A stretch of DNA of 64,000 nt, from NCBI RefSeq assembly GCF_039973015.1, contig NZ_JBDWLT010000012.1, positions 310,001 to 374,000 of the forward strand, in the 5' to 3' direction. The translations under genes were made by a program, and so were the position numbers. The stretch comes from Parvibaculum sp039973015. Its GTDB lineage: Bacteria > Pseudomonadota > Alphaproteobacteria > Parvibaculales > Parvibaculaceae. The notes under the pieces are model-generated. The model was not told where the DNA came from. It ran no database searches and was given only the letters and a program-made list of their open reading frames with translations. Below are positions 36,751 to 45,940 of the stretch, one piece after another; position 1 is the first letter of the stretch, and every line of letters starts with the position of its first letter.

Positions 36751-37542
36751 TTATCTGGCCGTCAGCGGGGCGAAACCGAGATGCATGCCGGCGTCGGTGA
36801 TGAGGGTTTCGCCGGTGATGTGGTCCGAACCTTCGCCGCAGAAGAAGACGACGGCGGTCGCGATATCTTCCGGTGTTCCGGCGCGCGCGAGCGGCGTCGT
36901 TTCTTCCTGCTGGCGCTTGATGCCCTCGAAGGTCTGGCTGCCGAAGCGATCCGAGAACCAGCGCGTGCCGATGAAACCGGGACAGACGGCGTTGATGCGG
37001 ATTTTCGGTGCGAGGGAGCGGGCAAGCGAGAGTGTCATGGTGTTGAGCGCGCCCTTGGAGGCGGCATAGGCAACCGACGAGCCGATGCCGGTGACGCCTG
37101 CGATGGAGGAGATGTTGACGACCGAGCCCTTGCCCGCTTCCCTCATGTGAGGCGCGCAGGCGCGGATCATCTGATAGGCGCCGACGACATTGACCTTGTA
37201 GATCCAGAGGAAGTCCTCGGCGTTCAACTCGTCGAGCTCGGCATGGTTCGCGAATTTGGTGCCGCCCGCATTGTTGACCAGCACATCGACGCGGCCCCAC
37301 TTTTTCACCGTTTCATCGACGATACGGCGGCAATCGGCATCCTCGCCGACATCGCCCTGGGCGAGCAGAGCCTCGACGCCCTTCGCCTCGCAGGCGGCGA
37401 GCGTCTCTTTCGCTTCGGTCTCGCTCTTGGTGTAGTTGATGACGACGTTGCAACCCTTGTCCGCGAGCTGGAGCGCGACGGCGGCACCGAGGCCGGTGGC
37501 GGAACCCGTGACGATGGCAACCTTGTCCTTGAGCGACGACAT
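36751..37542 (-). CDS. Short-chain dehydrogenase/reductase (SDR 1)
   Basis: This 263-aa classical SDR has cofactor motif TGSATGLG (about 12-19), NNAG (about 90-93), catalytic Ser in VNISSIAG and YAASK (Tyr-Lys pair). After the first beta strand it has INYTKSE, without a clear acidic residue, so NADP use is plausible. It resembles FabG-like and 3-hydroxyacyl or sugar dehydrogenases. It is transcribed alone, convergent with the hydrolase. Confidence 0.9.
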   Translation of the reverse strand: MSSLKDKVAIVTGSATGLGAAVALQLADKGCNVVINYTKSETEAKETLAACEAKGVEALLAQGDVGEDADCRRIVDETVKKWGRVDVLVNNAGGTKFANHAELDELNAEDFLWIYKVNVVGAYQMIRACAPHMREAGKGSVVNISSIAGVTGIGSSVAYAASKGALNTMTLSLARSLAPKIRINAVCPGFIGTRWFSDRFGSQTFEGIKRQQEETTPLARAGTPEDIATAVVFFCGEGSDHITGETLITDAGMHLGFAPLTAR

Positions 37543-37631
37543 GAGCTTCTCCCCTGAATGATTTTGCGGGGGAGTGTAGCGAGAGGAGGCGCTCTCCCCA
37601 ACAAGAGATCGCGGGGATTGCCGGGTTTCGA

Positions 37632-38012
37632 CTATTCGTCAGAAGGGGAGAGGGGCGGATTGCGGAAGGCCGCGAGGATCAGCTTGTCCGTCAGGCGGTC
37701 GCGGCGCGCAGGCGGTGTTGCGAGTTCGATGGAGACGAGATGGTCTGCCGGGTAGCGCCGTGCGATGCCGCGGGCAAAGCCCACCTCCGGCACGTCCAGC
37801 GCGACTTCCGCACCGAGGGCGGGCAGCGGCATGACCTCGACGATGGCGCCGGATGCCGACATTTCATGCACGAGACATTCGGCATCCACGCCCGCAAAAA
37901 CGATGCGTCCCTCTATCCGCGTCGCGATGCGGCGGAACTGGCGGCGTTCTTGTTCCCTGGCTTGTTCGGCGAGGCTTTCAGGCGGTTTTTCGGATGGCTC
38001 GGCCATTTTCAT
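37632..38012 (-). CDS. PilZ domain protein (degenerate c-di-GMP motif)
   Basis: This 126-aa single PilZ domain has the arginine motif RRQFRRIATR (about 23-32), but the second motif, normally [DN]xSxxG, reads EMSASGA. Loss of the Asp/Asn may weaken c-di-GMP binding. Charged tails flank the domain, with no output domain. A complete double-PilZ protein is found near 60 kb. Confidence 0.85.
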   Translation of the reverse strand: MKMAEPSEKPPESLAEQAREQERRQFRRIATRIEGRIVFAGVDAECLVHEMSASGAIVEVMPLPALGAEVALDVPEVGFARGIARRYPADHLVSIELATPPARRDRLTDKLILAAFRNPPLSPSDE

Positions 38013-38120
38013 GTTTCCGGGACGGATGTCTCCACCCGGTACGCTAGAGCCGGGAGGTTGCCAAATCCTTTCAGGAGACCCATCTCATATCGAGAAGGAA
38101 TGATGAAAAGGAGGGCCGCC

Positions 38121-38513
38121 ATGGGAACGCTGGTTTCCGGCAAGGAGCACAAATCGGGTTATGAGAGCCACCCCGACTATCTGTTGCGGGTGATGCCCGC
38201 CGGGCGGCATGTGCGCGTGATGGCGGATGGCGAACTTATCGCCGAGACGCGAGATGCGCTGGAGCTTTTCGAGGCCGACCACGCGCCTGTCTTTTACATT
38301 CCGCGCAAGGATGTGCGCATGGGGCGGCTGAAGCCCAACGAGAATTTGAGCTGGTGCCCTTTCAAGGGCGAGGCCCATTACTGGAACCTCAAGCGCGGGG
38401 AGGAAGAAATTCCGACCGTCGCCTGGTCTTATGAAGACCCGTTTGTCGAGGTGGCCGGTATCCGGCAATACATGGCCTTTTACCCCGACAAGGTGACGAT
38501 AGAGGCCGACTAG
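38121..38513 (+). CDS. DUF427 domain protein
   Basis: This 130-aa DUF427 protein has the characteristic VRVMADGELIAET start of the beta-tent fold. PVFYIPRKDVRMGRL and CPFKGEAHYWNL follow, then AWSYEDPF..V.GI. The structural family is clear, the biochemical function is not. AAGGAGGG sits 5 nt before ATG 38121, favouring this start over the ATGs at 38100/38103. Confidence 0.88.
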   Translation: MGTLVSGKEHKSGYESHPDYLLRVMPAGRHVRVMADGELIAETRDALELFEADHAPVFYIPRKDVRMGRLKPNENLSWCPFKGEAHYWNLKRGEEEIPTVAWSYEDPFVEVAGIRQYMAFYPDKVTIEAD

Positions 38514-38577
38514 AGAAAACGGCGGCAGAAGAATCCGCCGCCGCTTCCCGTTCAGGCTGGTGGTCGAGGCTGGCGGT

Positions 38578-39441
38578 TCAGGCCGGGTTCTTCGCGTCTT
38601 CCGGCAGGCTCGACAGGAAGTCCGTGATCACCTTCTCGAAATCGATGCGCTGGCCGAGCGTGTTCATCGGCCCTGCCGTCAGTGCGCCGTCGACAGCGAT
38701 GGTCTGGCCGTTGACGAAGCTCGACTCGTCGCTGGCGAGAAAGAGCGCCGCATTGGCGATGTCTTCGGGGAGGCCTGCGCGCGGCGTTGGCTGAATTTTT
38801 GCGAGATGCTGCTTCATCACTTCGGCGAACTGGTCGGCTACCTGTGTGCCAAGGCCGAGCCCGTTGCCGAAGATGGAGGTGGCGATGCCGCCCGGGCAGA
38901 TCGCATTGGAGCGCACGAAATGGGGCGCAAGCTCCATCGCCGCGCAGCGCGAGAAGTGATGCACCGCCGCCTTGCAAGCGGAGTAGATGAGAGGGCCATA
39001 GCCCGCCTGAAGACCGGCGACGGAAGCCGTCGAGATGATCGAGCCGGACTGCTGCGCCTTCATGTGGGGCACGGCATATTTGTAGCCGAGCACGACGCCC
39101 TTCAGCAGGACGCCGACGGTTTCGTCGAAGCCGTTCATGTCGATTTCGGCGAGTTCGCCGCCGACGCCGCCATAGCCCGCATTGTTGAAGAGGACATCGA
39201 GGCGGCCGAATTTCTTCACCGTGTGATCGACGAGGTTTTTCACTTCGTCTTCATGCGCGACATTGGCGCGGCAATAGGAGAAGTTCTCGCCCAGCTCGCG
39301 CTCCATCGCCTCTCCCTTGTGGTCCTGAAGGTCGGCGGCGACGACTTTCGCCCCTTCCTTGAGGAACAGATCCACCGTGCCGCGGCCGATGCCGCTTGTG
39401 CCACCGGTGATGATGGCGACCTTTCCGTCGAGACGTCCCAT
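38578..39441 (-). CDS. Short-chain dehydrogenase/reductase (SDR 2)
   Basis: This 287-aa classical SDR has TGGTSGIG (about 12-19), ADLQDHKG after beta-2 (acidic residue, favouring NAD), NNAG and the active-site YSACK. It is 27 bp downstream of a crotonase on the same strand, a pairing seen in acyl-CoA degradation routes (hydratase then dehydrogenase). Use of a hydroxyacyl-CoA or related alcohol is inference. Confidence 0.9.
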   Translation of the reverse strand: MGRLDGKVAIITGGTSGIGRGTVDLFLKEGAKVVAADLQDHKGEAMERELGENFSYCRANVAHEDEVKNLVDHTVKKFGRLDVLFNNAGYGGVGGELAEIDMNGFDETVGVLLKGVVLGYKYAVPHMKAQQSGSIISTASVAGLQAGYGPLIYSACKAAVHHFSRCAAMELAPHFVRSNAICPGGIATSIFGNGLGLGTQVADQFAEVMKQHLAKIQPTPRAGLPEDIANAALFLASDESSFVNGQTIAVDGALTAGPMNTLGQRIDFEKVITDFLSSLPEDAKNPA

Positions 39442-39468
39442 GATGTTTTTCCCTGTTTCGGATTGCTT

Positions 39469-40269
39469 TTACTTGCCCTTGAAGACGGGCTTTCTTTTTT
39501 CCATGAAGGCGGCGCGGCCTTCCTTGTAGTCGTCGCTGGCGAAGCAGCGGGCGATCAGCGCCTCGCATTTATCGTTGTCGAAATTGCCGGGCGCTTTCGT
39601 GAATTCGTCAACGACCTGCTTTGCCGTGTTGACGGTCAGCGGCGCATTCTCGGCGATGAGCGAACAATAATCGCGCACGAAATTTTCAAGCGCATCCTTC
39701 GAGGTCACGCGGTTGACGAGGCCCATTGCAAGGGCTTCGTCTTGCGTGAAGCGGCGCGCGGTGAAGAAGATCTCCTTCGCGAAGGAGGGGCCGACGACAT
39801 GAACGAGACGGCCCGTGCCGCCGGCGCCGTAAGCAAGGCCGAGCTTTGCGGCGGGGATGCCGAAGGTCGAGCCTTCGGCGGCGATGCGCATGTCGCAGGA
39901 AAGCGCGATGCCGAGACCGCCGCCGATGCAGTAGCCGTCGATCATGGCGATGGTGGGCTTTGAGGCGTTCGCGATACCGTTGAACGCAACCTCCGTTGCA
40001 TTCTCGTAGGCGAGGATGCCTTCCGGGCTGGAGCGGCTTTCGCCGAATTGCGAAATGTCGGCGCCCGCGACGAAGGCGCGCTCGCCCGCGCCGGTCAGAA
40101 CGATGACGCGGATCTCGTCGTCCGCCTCGAAGGCGGCGAGGATTTCCGGCACAGCCTGCCACATTTCGAGGCTGACAGCGTTCAGGCGCTCGGGATTGTT
40201 GAAGATCATCCAGCCGATCGCGCCGTCCTTCTTCGCGATCATGGGGGTGGTGGGGGAAGTGATGGACAT
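39469..40269 (-). CDS. Enoyl-CoA hydratase/isomerase family protein (crotonase 2)
   Basis: This 266-aa crotonase has FVAGADISQFGE (oxyanion hole, about 66-77) and GYCIGGGLGIALSCDMRIA. The first catalytic Glu of hydratases (PE) is replaced: the segment reads GIPAAKLGLAYGAGG. The second Glu is present in FAKEIFFT. It is therefore more likely an isomerase, or has altered chemistry. It precedes SDR 2 and lies downstream of the sulfatase-like gene on the same strand. Confidence 0.9.
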   Translation of the reverse strand: MSITSPTTPMIAKKDGAIGWMIFNNPERLNAVSLEMWQAVPEILAAFEADDEIRVIVLTGAGERAFVAGADISQFGESRSSPEGILAYENATEVAFNGIANASKPTIAMIDGYCIGGGLGIALSCDMRIAAEGSTFGIPAAKLGLAYGAGGTGRLVHVVGPSFAKEIFFTARRFTQDEALAMGLVNRVTSKDALENFVRDYCSLIAENAPLTVNTAKQVVDEFTKAPGNFDNDKCEALIARCFASDDYKEGRAAFMEKRKPVFKGK

Positions 40270-40337
40270 GGGCAGGGCTGCTCGTCTCTAAGGTGGGAGG
40301 CCCTGTTTTACACGCCCCCCACCCGATACGCCATGCG

Positions 40338-40370
40338 GAACGGCCTCCCCGCGAGGGGGAGACGCCGTTC
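40338..40370. repeat. Strong hairpin between sulfatase and crotonase genes
   Basis: GAACGGC/GCCGTTC arms enclose a second CTCCCC/GGGGAG stem with a GCGA loop and a 2-nt bulge. It lies in the 122-bp gap after the sulfatase stop. It may be a terminator without a long T run, or a REP-like element. Confidence 0.55.
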
Positions 40371-40391
40371 AAATTTGAGCAGTGCTGCGCC

Positions 40392-41930
40392 TCAAACCGG
40401 AGCGACGCATTCCAGGCGCGGGGTGCGGTGCGGCGGCTCGGCATCCCTCAGATCGGCGAGAAGGCCGGACTTCAGCGACGCATAGGCCGGATCGTTCCAG
40501 AGGTTGCGATGCTGGCCGGGGTCTTCCTTGTGGTCGTAGAGCTCGCCCTCGCTACCGTCATAGATCGTGCCGGGCAGATAGGCCGTGATGGTATAGCCGT
40601 CGCGGTAGATGGTGCGCAGCCCCACCGTCGTGCCATCCACGTGCTGGCAATCCCATTCGGTGAAGACGCGTTCGCGGCCTTGGCTTTCGGCTTCCGCGTC
40701 CGTCTTGGGCATCGGCTTGCCCTGCATCCATTCGGCCACGGGAAGCCCTGCGATTTCGCAGAAGGTCGGCGCGAGGTCAACATGGCCGACCGGCTTGCCG
40801 ACAGCGGAGGGCGCGACCTTGGCCGACTTCGCGGGCCGCCAGATCATCGGCAGGCGCATCAGTGCATCGACGTGATAGGGGCCCTTGAAGAGAAGGCCGA
40901 ACTCGCCCTGGAATTCGCCGTGATCCGTCGTGAAGACGATGTCGACATCATCGCCCCAGCCGCGCTTCTCGATATAGGCCATGACCTTCGCCACCGCCTC
41001 GTCGATCAGCTCGTTTTCGACATGGGTGAAGGCGTTGATTTCTTGCACCTGGTCGGCGGTCATGTCGCGGGCGCGGAAATCGGGCGGGGCCTCGAAATTC
41101 GTCACGCGCTCGCCGGTGTACCATTCCATCCAGTGGCGCGGCTTGTCTGCCAGCAGCTTCTCGATCTTTTCCTTCGAGCCGGGATAAAACTCCGGTAGGG
41201 GCGTGTCGCGCCAAGGATGGCGATGAAGTTCCGAATGCGGAGGATCCCAGGGGTGGTGCGGATCGGGAAAGCTCATCCAGCAGAACCAGTCATCTTCCGC
41301 GCCGATGGAGCCGAGCCAGTCGATGGTGCGGTCGGCGACCCAGTCGGTGTGATAGTGCTCGCGCGCAACCGGATTGAAATGAACCTGGCAGGCGCCGGTG
41401 TCGCCGCCACCCGCCGCGTTCACCTGAAACTTCTCGTTGAGGTTCTGGTAGAAGCCGGCGAGTTCTTGCGGGTGGTTCTTCTTCATCCATTCGGCATAGT
41501 GGAGGATCAGCGGCGAATGCGTCGCGAGTTCCATGTAGTCGAAGCCGCGATGGGGCCCGTGCTCGCCCTTGCGCGACATCTGGGTTTCGTAGAATTGCTG
41601 CTTTATGTCGAAGAAGGGTTCGAAATGCGCCTTGCCGATAAGTGCGGTCTTGTAGCCTGCCTTGTCGTGGAGATATTGCGCGACGGAAGGCGCATCTTCG
41701 GGCAGGGGCACGCCGTTCATCCAGACGCCATGCGTCGAGACATATTGCCCGGTAATCATGGTCGAGCGGGCGGGCATGCAGACGACATTCTGGTTATGCG
41801 CCCGGGTGTAGTTGATGCCGGTCGCGGCCAGTGCGTCGATGGCGGGTGTCTTTGCGTGCTTCTGCCCGTTCGCGCCGATGGCGTCGAAGCGCATCTGATC
41901 CGTGGTGATGAAAAGTATCTTGCGGCCCAT
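40392..41930 (-). CDS. Sulfatase/phosphonate monoester hydrolase family enzyme
   Basis: This 512-aa alkaline-phosphatase-superfamily enzyme has metal-binding ITTDQMRFDA (about 7-16). The formylglycine-type motif CMPARSTMITG (Cys near residue 52) fits CxPxR and suggests post-translational oxidation to formylglycine. The second metal Asp-His pair is in FTTDHGEFQG. There is no signal peptide, so it is cytosolic, as choline sulfatases and phosphonate monoester hydrolases are. The exact substrate is unknown. Confidence 0.9.
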   Translation of the reverse strand: MGRKILFITTDQMRFDAIGANGQKHAKTPAIDALAATGINYTRAHNQNVVCMPARSTMITGQYVSTHGVWMNGVPLPEDAPSVAQYLHDKAGYKTALIGKAHFEPFFDIKQQFYETQMSRKGEHGPHRGFDYMELATHSPLILHYAEWMKKNHPQELAGFYQNLNEKFQVNAAGGGDTGACQVHFNPVAREHYHTDWVADRTIDWLGSIGAEDDWFCWMSFPDPHHPWDPPHSELHRHPWRDTPLPEFYPGSKEKIEKLLADKPRHWMEWYTGERVTNFEAPPDFRARDMTADQVQEINAFTHVENELIDEAVAKVMAYIEKRGWGDDVDIVFTTDHGEFQGEFGLLFKGPYHVDALMRLPMIWRPAKSAKVAPSAVGKPVGHVDLAPTFCEIAGLPVAEWMQGKPMPKTDAEAESQGRERVFTEWDCQHVDGTTVGLRTIYRDGYTITAYLPGTIYDGSEGELYDHKEDPGQHRNLWNDPAYASLKSGLLADLRDAEPPHRTPRLECVAPV

Positions 41931-42119
41931 GACGTGTCTCCCCGGGGCGCCCTTCGAGGGGCCCTCTAATGTTTATCATTACATTCTGGGGGAGAGGTTT
42001 CGTGACGGCAAGGGCCGAAGCCCTTTTCGGGATGATTTGAGTACGGAAAAACAGTCCGTTCAGGGTGCCATGCACGAAAACGGGACGGACCGAAAAGGCT
42101 GGTGAATGAAGACTATTTC

Positions 42120-42320
42120 TCAGGCCGTGGTGTCGACCTTGAGGCCCGTTCCGGCAGGTGCGCTCGCCTTCGCCGCGGCGCTGTCGACGGCTTCGGTCAG
42201 CATGTCGACGACGGCCTTTTCCTGCTCGTTGCCCGCTTTCAGCATGGCGGTCTGCATGGCCTGGGCGAGCTGGCCCTGCTGGCTGGCGACGGCGGCGGAA
42301 GCGAGACTGGAAGCGGACAT
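42120..42320 (-). CDS. Small YjfB-like putative motility protein
   Basis: This 66-aa protein (MSASSLASAAVASQQGQLAQ...) has the Ala/Gln-rich helical pattern and length of the YjfB/putative motility protein family (PF14070). The ribosome site AAGGAGGG is 4 nt before ATG 42320. No flagellar gene is nearby. The family match is by eye and moderate. Confidence 0.6.
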   Translation of the reverse strand: MSASSLASAAVASQQGQLAQAMQTAMLKAGNEQEKAVVDMLTEAVDSAAAKASAPAGTGLKVDTTA

Positions 42321-42380
42321 GAACCCTCCTTGAAGCGATGGAGGGGAGGCTAGCGGGCGGGGTTTAACATTTCGTTGGCT

Positions 42381-43190
42381 TCAGTTTTCCTCTTCGCCTT
42401 TCAGGAACGAGATCATGGCGGGGAGAGCGGTGCGGTCCTGAAGCATGAAGAGATGGCCGCCCTCGAAGAAGCGAAGCTCCGCGCCGCGAATGCGCGAGGC
42501 CATGCGCTCCTGCGTTTCGGGGAGGGCAATGCCGTCATATTTGCCGCCGCAAATGAGCGTCGGGCAGCGTATCTGATCGAGGCGGGACCAGGTGTCGTGG
42601 AGCGCGCGTGCCTCGAGCTGCAGGCGGCGGCCCATCTCGTGGCCTTCCTCATGTGCATAAGGATCGGCGGCAACCATCGCGATGAGCTGTTCGTAAGTTT
42701 CCGGGTTTTCCTTCGCCCAGGCTTCGTCATGCCGCGTATCGGAAATCGGGATCATGAAGCGGGCGCGCTCCTCCGCTTTCTCGTCGATCAGATTGTGCAG
42801 CGGCCATGAAGCGCCGCCCGCGCCGCCAGGCGATGTACAGGCCAGCACGAGGCCTTCGACTACATGCGGGTGATTGATGGCGAGTTCCTGCGCGACCATG
42901 CCGCCGAAGGAGACGCCGATGACCAGAGCCGAGCCCCAGCCGATAGCCGCCATGAGGTTCACCGCATCCTCGGCATATTGAGCCATGCTGTAGGGCTCGT
43001 CCGGCTTTGAGGTCTGGCCGAGGCCGCGCTGGTCATAGGTTACCATGTCGAAATGCTTCTGGAGGGGTCCATCCAGCACATTGGGGCGCACACGCAAATC
43101 GCTTCCCGTACCGGAGATGAAGAGGAGGCGGGGGCCGGAGCCCACGCGCTCATAAAAGATGTCGATACCGCCGGCCCTGGCGAAAGGCAT
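42381..43190 (-). CDS. Alpha/beta hydrolase (3-oxoadipate enol-lactonase-like)
   Basis: This 269-aa alpha/beta hydrolase has nucleophile Ser in GVSFGGM (about 94-100), acid near CGGKYDGIA and His in FEGGHLFM. The opening INIFYERVGSGPRLLFISGTGSD-like segment replaces HG with SG at the oxyanion position. ATG 43190 gives the family-like start. It is divergent from cysE with a 160-bp gap. The substrate is unknown. Confidence 0.87.
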   Translation of the reverse strand: MPFARAGGIDIFYERVGSGPRLLFISGTGSDLRVRPNVLDGPLQKHFDMVTYDQRGLGQTSKPDEPYSMAQYAEDAVNLMAAIGWGSALVIGVSFGGMVAQELAINHPHVVEGLVLACTSPGGAGGASWPLHNLIDEKAEERARFMIPISDTRHDEAWAKENPETYEQLIAMVAADPYAHEEGHEMGRRLQLEARALHDTWSRLDQIRCPTLICGGKYDGIALPETQERMASRIRGAELRFFEGGHLFMLQDRTALPAMISFLKGEEEN

Positions 43191-43350
43191 GGATGAGGCT
43201 CCCTGAATTGCTCGTTCCGCGAAGATTAACACGGAGGGCAGCACGATGTGAGTTCTGCTATTGAACTCGCATGGGGCCGCGCTATGTATTAAGCTCTTTG
43301 CAAGTGGCCCCGTGTCAGACAAGGGGCTGAATAAAGTGAGGAGCGGGGAC

Positions 43351-44187
43351 ATGTCGAAGTCTGCCGAACGAAACCAGCCGCTTGCCGTTTGCGATCCCGT
43401 GTGGGAGCGCGTCAGAACGGAAGCGGAGGAAATGGCGGCGGGCGAGCCGATCCTTGCGAGCTTCCTTTATTCGACGATCCTCAATCACCGCAATTTCAAC
43501 GACGCCATCGCCTATCACCTCGCGCAGAAGCTCGGGAATGCCGAAGTGCACTCCATGCAGCTTCGCGAGCTGTTCGACGAGGCGATGCGCGAGCAGCCGG
43601 ATATCGGCGAGGCGACACGCGCCGATATCGTCGCCTACTACGAGCGCGATCCCGCCTGCCACTCCTATATCCAGCCGATTCTCTACTTCAAGGGCTTCCA
43701 CGCCCTGCAAGGCTACCGGGTGGCGCACTGGCTCTGGAACAATGACCGCCGCGCGATGGCGCTCTATCTGCAAAGCAGGATTTCGGAACTCTTCGCGGTG
43801 GATATCCATCCGGCGGCGAAGGTCGGCAGGGGCGTCTTTATCGACCATGCGACCGGCATCGTGATCGGCGAGACGGCGGTGGTGGAAGACGATGTGTCGA
43901 TGCTTCATCACGTGACGCTTGGCGGCACGGGCAAGGAGCAGGGCGACCGTCATCCGAAGGTGAGGCGCGGCGTGCTGATCTCGGTCGGTGCGAAGGTGCT
44001 CGGCAATATCGAGATCGGCGAATACAGCCGCATCGGCGCGGGCAGCGTTGTGCTTCACGCCGTGCCGGCACATTGCACGGCGGTCGGCGTGCCGGCGAAG
44101 ATCGTGGGATGCGCGGGCTGCGACAAGCCCGCTCATGCGATGGACCACATCATCCGAGAAGAGGGCAGCCTCGACGCCGAGGGCTGA
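43351..44187 (+). CDS. cysE: Serine O-acetyltransferase
   Basis: CysE makes O-acetylserine from serine and acetyl-CoA for cysteine synthesis. The 278-aa protein has the helical N-terminal domain (about 1-140, with YILHF-like GYRVAHWLW). The left-handed beta-helix follows with hexapeptide repeats, DIHPAAKVGRGVFIDHATGIVIGE and HHVTLGGTGK, containing the catalytic Asp-His elements. The C-terminus (EEGSLDAEG) lacks an evident Ile end, which elsewhere binds CysK. GTGAGGAG precedes ATG 43351. Confidence 0.96.
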   Translation: MSKSAERNQPLAVCDPVWERVRTEAEEMAAGEPILASFLYSTILNHRNFNDAIAYHLAQKLGNAEVHSMQLRELFDEAMREQPDIGEATRADIVAYYERDPACHSYIQPILYFKGFHALQGYRVAHWLWNNDRRAMALYLQSRISELFAVDIHPAAKVGRGVFIDHATGIVIGETAVVEDDVSMLHHVTLGGTGKEQGDRHPKVRRGVLISVGAKVLGNIEIGEYSRIGAGSVVLHAVPAHCTAVGVPAKIVGCAGCDKPAHAMDHIIREEGSLDAEG

Positions 44188-44208
44188 TCTCCTGTCAGGC
44201 CGCCCGTC

Positions 44209-45480
44209 TCAGGGCAGTCTGTCCTTCAGCGCATAGAAGATCATTCCGGCGACGAGGCCGGGGTAGCGCAACAGCGTGCCGCCGGGGAATTTTGGCGTCT
44301 TCAGTTTCGCCATGACGTCGAAGCGCTCGGCCTGTCCGGCGACGGCTTCGGCAATCAGCTTTCCACCCAGCGTCGCGATGTTGATGCCCTGGCCGGAATA
44401 GCCATGCGCGAAGATGACGTTCGGCGCGAGGCGGCCGAAATTCGGCATACGTGTCAGGGTGATCGCGAGTGTGCCGCCCCAGGCATAGTCGATGCGCACA
44501 TCCTTCAATTGCGGGAAGACGCGGAGCATGGGCTTCCTGACGAAGCTCGCAATGTCGTCCGGGAATTTCGGTGAATAGCTTTCGCCGCCGCCGAAGAGCA
44601 GGCGTCCGTCGGCGGAGAGACGGTAATAGTCGATGACGAATTTCGTATCCTGCACACAGAGATCGTCGCGAATGAGTTCGCGTGCGCGCGCGCCGAGCGG
44701 TTCCGTCGCGATGATGAAATTGTTGATCGGCATGATGGTGCCGGCAACGCGCGGCTCCAGCTTGCCGAGATAGCCGTTGCAGGCGAGGACGACATGTTTC
44801 GCGCGGACCGAGCCCCCGGCGGTGCGCAGGGTGGCGGGGTCTGTCTGCGTGACTTCGGTGACACGCGATTGCTCGTAAATGCGCACGCCTTTTTCGCGGG
44901 CCGCGCGGGCAAGGCCGATCGCGTAGTTCAGCGGATGAAGATGCGCGCCCGCTTCCTCCAGAATGCCGCCGTGGTAGCGGTCCGTCGCCACCATTTCGCG
45001 AATTTCCTCGCGCGGCACATAGCGCATCGCCGTGTAGCCATATTCATCGGCGAAATGCCCGACTTCTTCCTTCAGCCATTCTGCGTCGCCCGCCTTCCAG
45101 CCTGCATGAAGAAGGCCGGGCTTCAGGTCGCAATCGATCTTGTGGCGCGCAATGAGATCCTTCACCAGCGCATTGCTTTCGAGGCCGAGATCCCAGAGGC
45201 GGTGCGCCCATTCCTTGCCGAGCGTTTCCTCCAGCGCGCGCTGATCCTTGCGCTGGCCGACGCCGAGCTGTCCGCCATTACGGCCCGATGCGCCCCAGCC
45301 GATGCGCTCCGCTTCAAGCACGGCAACGCTATATCCGCGCTCGGCAAGATGCAGCGCGGCGGAGAGGCCCGTATAGCCCGCGCCGACGATGCAGACATCC
45401 GCCTCCTCATCGCCCGCAAGCTGCGTCACGGGCGCGTCGTTATTCGCCGTTGCGGCGTAATAGGAGGGCGGATGGGCCAT
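44209..45480 (-). CDS. FAD-dependent oxidoreductase, PuuB-like
   Basis: This 423-aa DAO-family flavoprotein resembles gamma-glutamylputrescine oxidase. The FAD motif VCIVGAGYTGLSAALHLAERG (about 29-49) is followed by GWGASGRNGGQLGVGQ, and the late FAHGYSGQGINIATLGGK holds the second FAD contact. It starts at ATG 45480, 5 bp after the end of a small upstream gene, so they form an operon. An amine or glycine-derivative substrate is inferred from the family. Confidence 0.88.
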   Translation of the reverse strand: MAHPPSYYAATANNDAPVTQLAGDEEADVCIVGAGYTGLSAALHLAERGYSVAVLEAERIGWGASGRNGGQLGVGQRKDQRALEETLGKEWAHRLWDLGLESNALVKDLIARHKIDCDLKPGLLHAGWKAGDAEWLKEEVGHFADEYGYTAMRYVPREEIREMVATDRYHGGILEEAGAHLHPLNYAIGLARAAREKGVRIYEQSRVTEVTQTDPATLRTAGGSVRAKHVVLACNGYLGKLEPRVAGTIMPINNFIIATEPLGARARELIRDDLCVQDTKFVIDYYRLSADGRLLFGGGESYSPKFPDDIASFVRKPMLRVFPQLKDVRIDYAWGGTLAITLTRMPNFGRLAPNVIFAHGYSGQGINIATLGGKLIAEAVAGQAERFDVMAKLKTPKFPGGTLLRYPGLVAGMIFYALKDRLP

Positions 45481-45485
45481 GTCGT

Positions 45486-45761
45486 TCAGAACTCTATTTT
45501 TTCGTCTTTGCGATCGTCGGCATGGATGTCGCAAAGATCGAGGCAGGCTTCGAAGGGTGCGCTGTCGCGCGTGTTCTCAAGTGCATCATCGTCTTCCCAC
45601 TCGCTGCGGAAGACAACCTTGCCGCCTTCCTGCGCAATGCTGGAGGCGATGAAGCCTCTGGGCGGATTGCGGTCGAACTCGCGTTCCTTGTAGGCGCGAA
45701 GCTGCGTCATGATGTGGTCGGCTTGCGAGGTCTCGAAGGTAATCAGCAGGGCGACGGCCAT
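45486..45761 (-). CDS. Small conserved hypothetical (possible ABM-like fold)
   Basis: This 91-aa acidic protein (VALLITFETSQADHIMTQLRAYKERE..., RGFIASSIAQEGGKVVFRSEWED) has the strand-helix pattern of dimeric ferredoxin-like ABM or EthD proteins. GGAGAAG precedes the ATG. It is directly upstream of the PuuB-like oxidase (5-bp gap), so it may act with it. The family assignment is tentative. Confidence 0.7.
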   Translation of the reverse strand: MAVALLITFETSQADHIMTQLRAYKEREFDRNPPRGFIASSIAQEGGKVVFRSEWEDDDALENTRDSAPFEACLDLCDIHADDRKDEKIEF

Positions 45762-45940
45762 TTCTTCTCCGGTTCGTTTTTCACCGCGATTTCGGGTGGT
45801 TATGCCTGTGGTGACGGTGCTCTATAGCACGAGGCAGGGGCGCGCCGCGCGGGTGCGGCGCTTTCACGCTTTGCGTGGCTCCCCCGGCACGGCAAGATAC
45901 CTCACAAAACAAAGCATAATAGCAAGGGAGATTGCAGAAA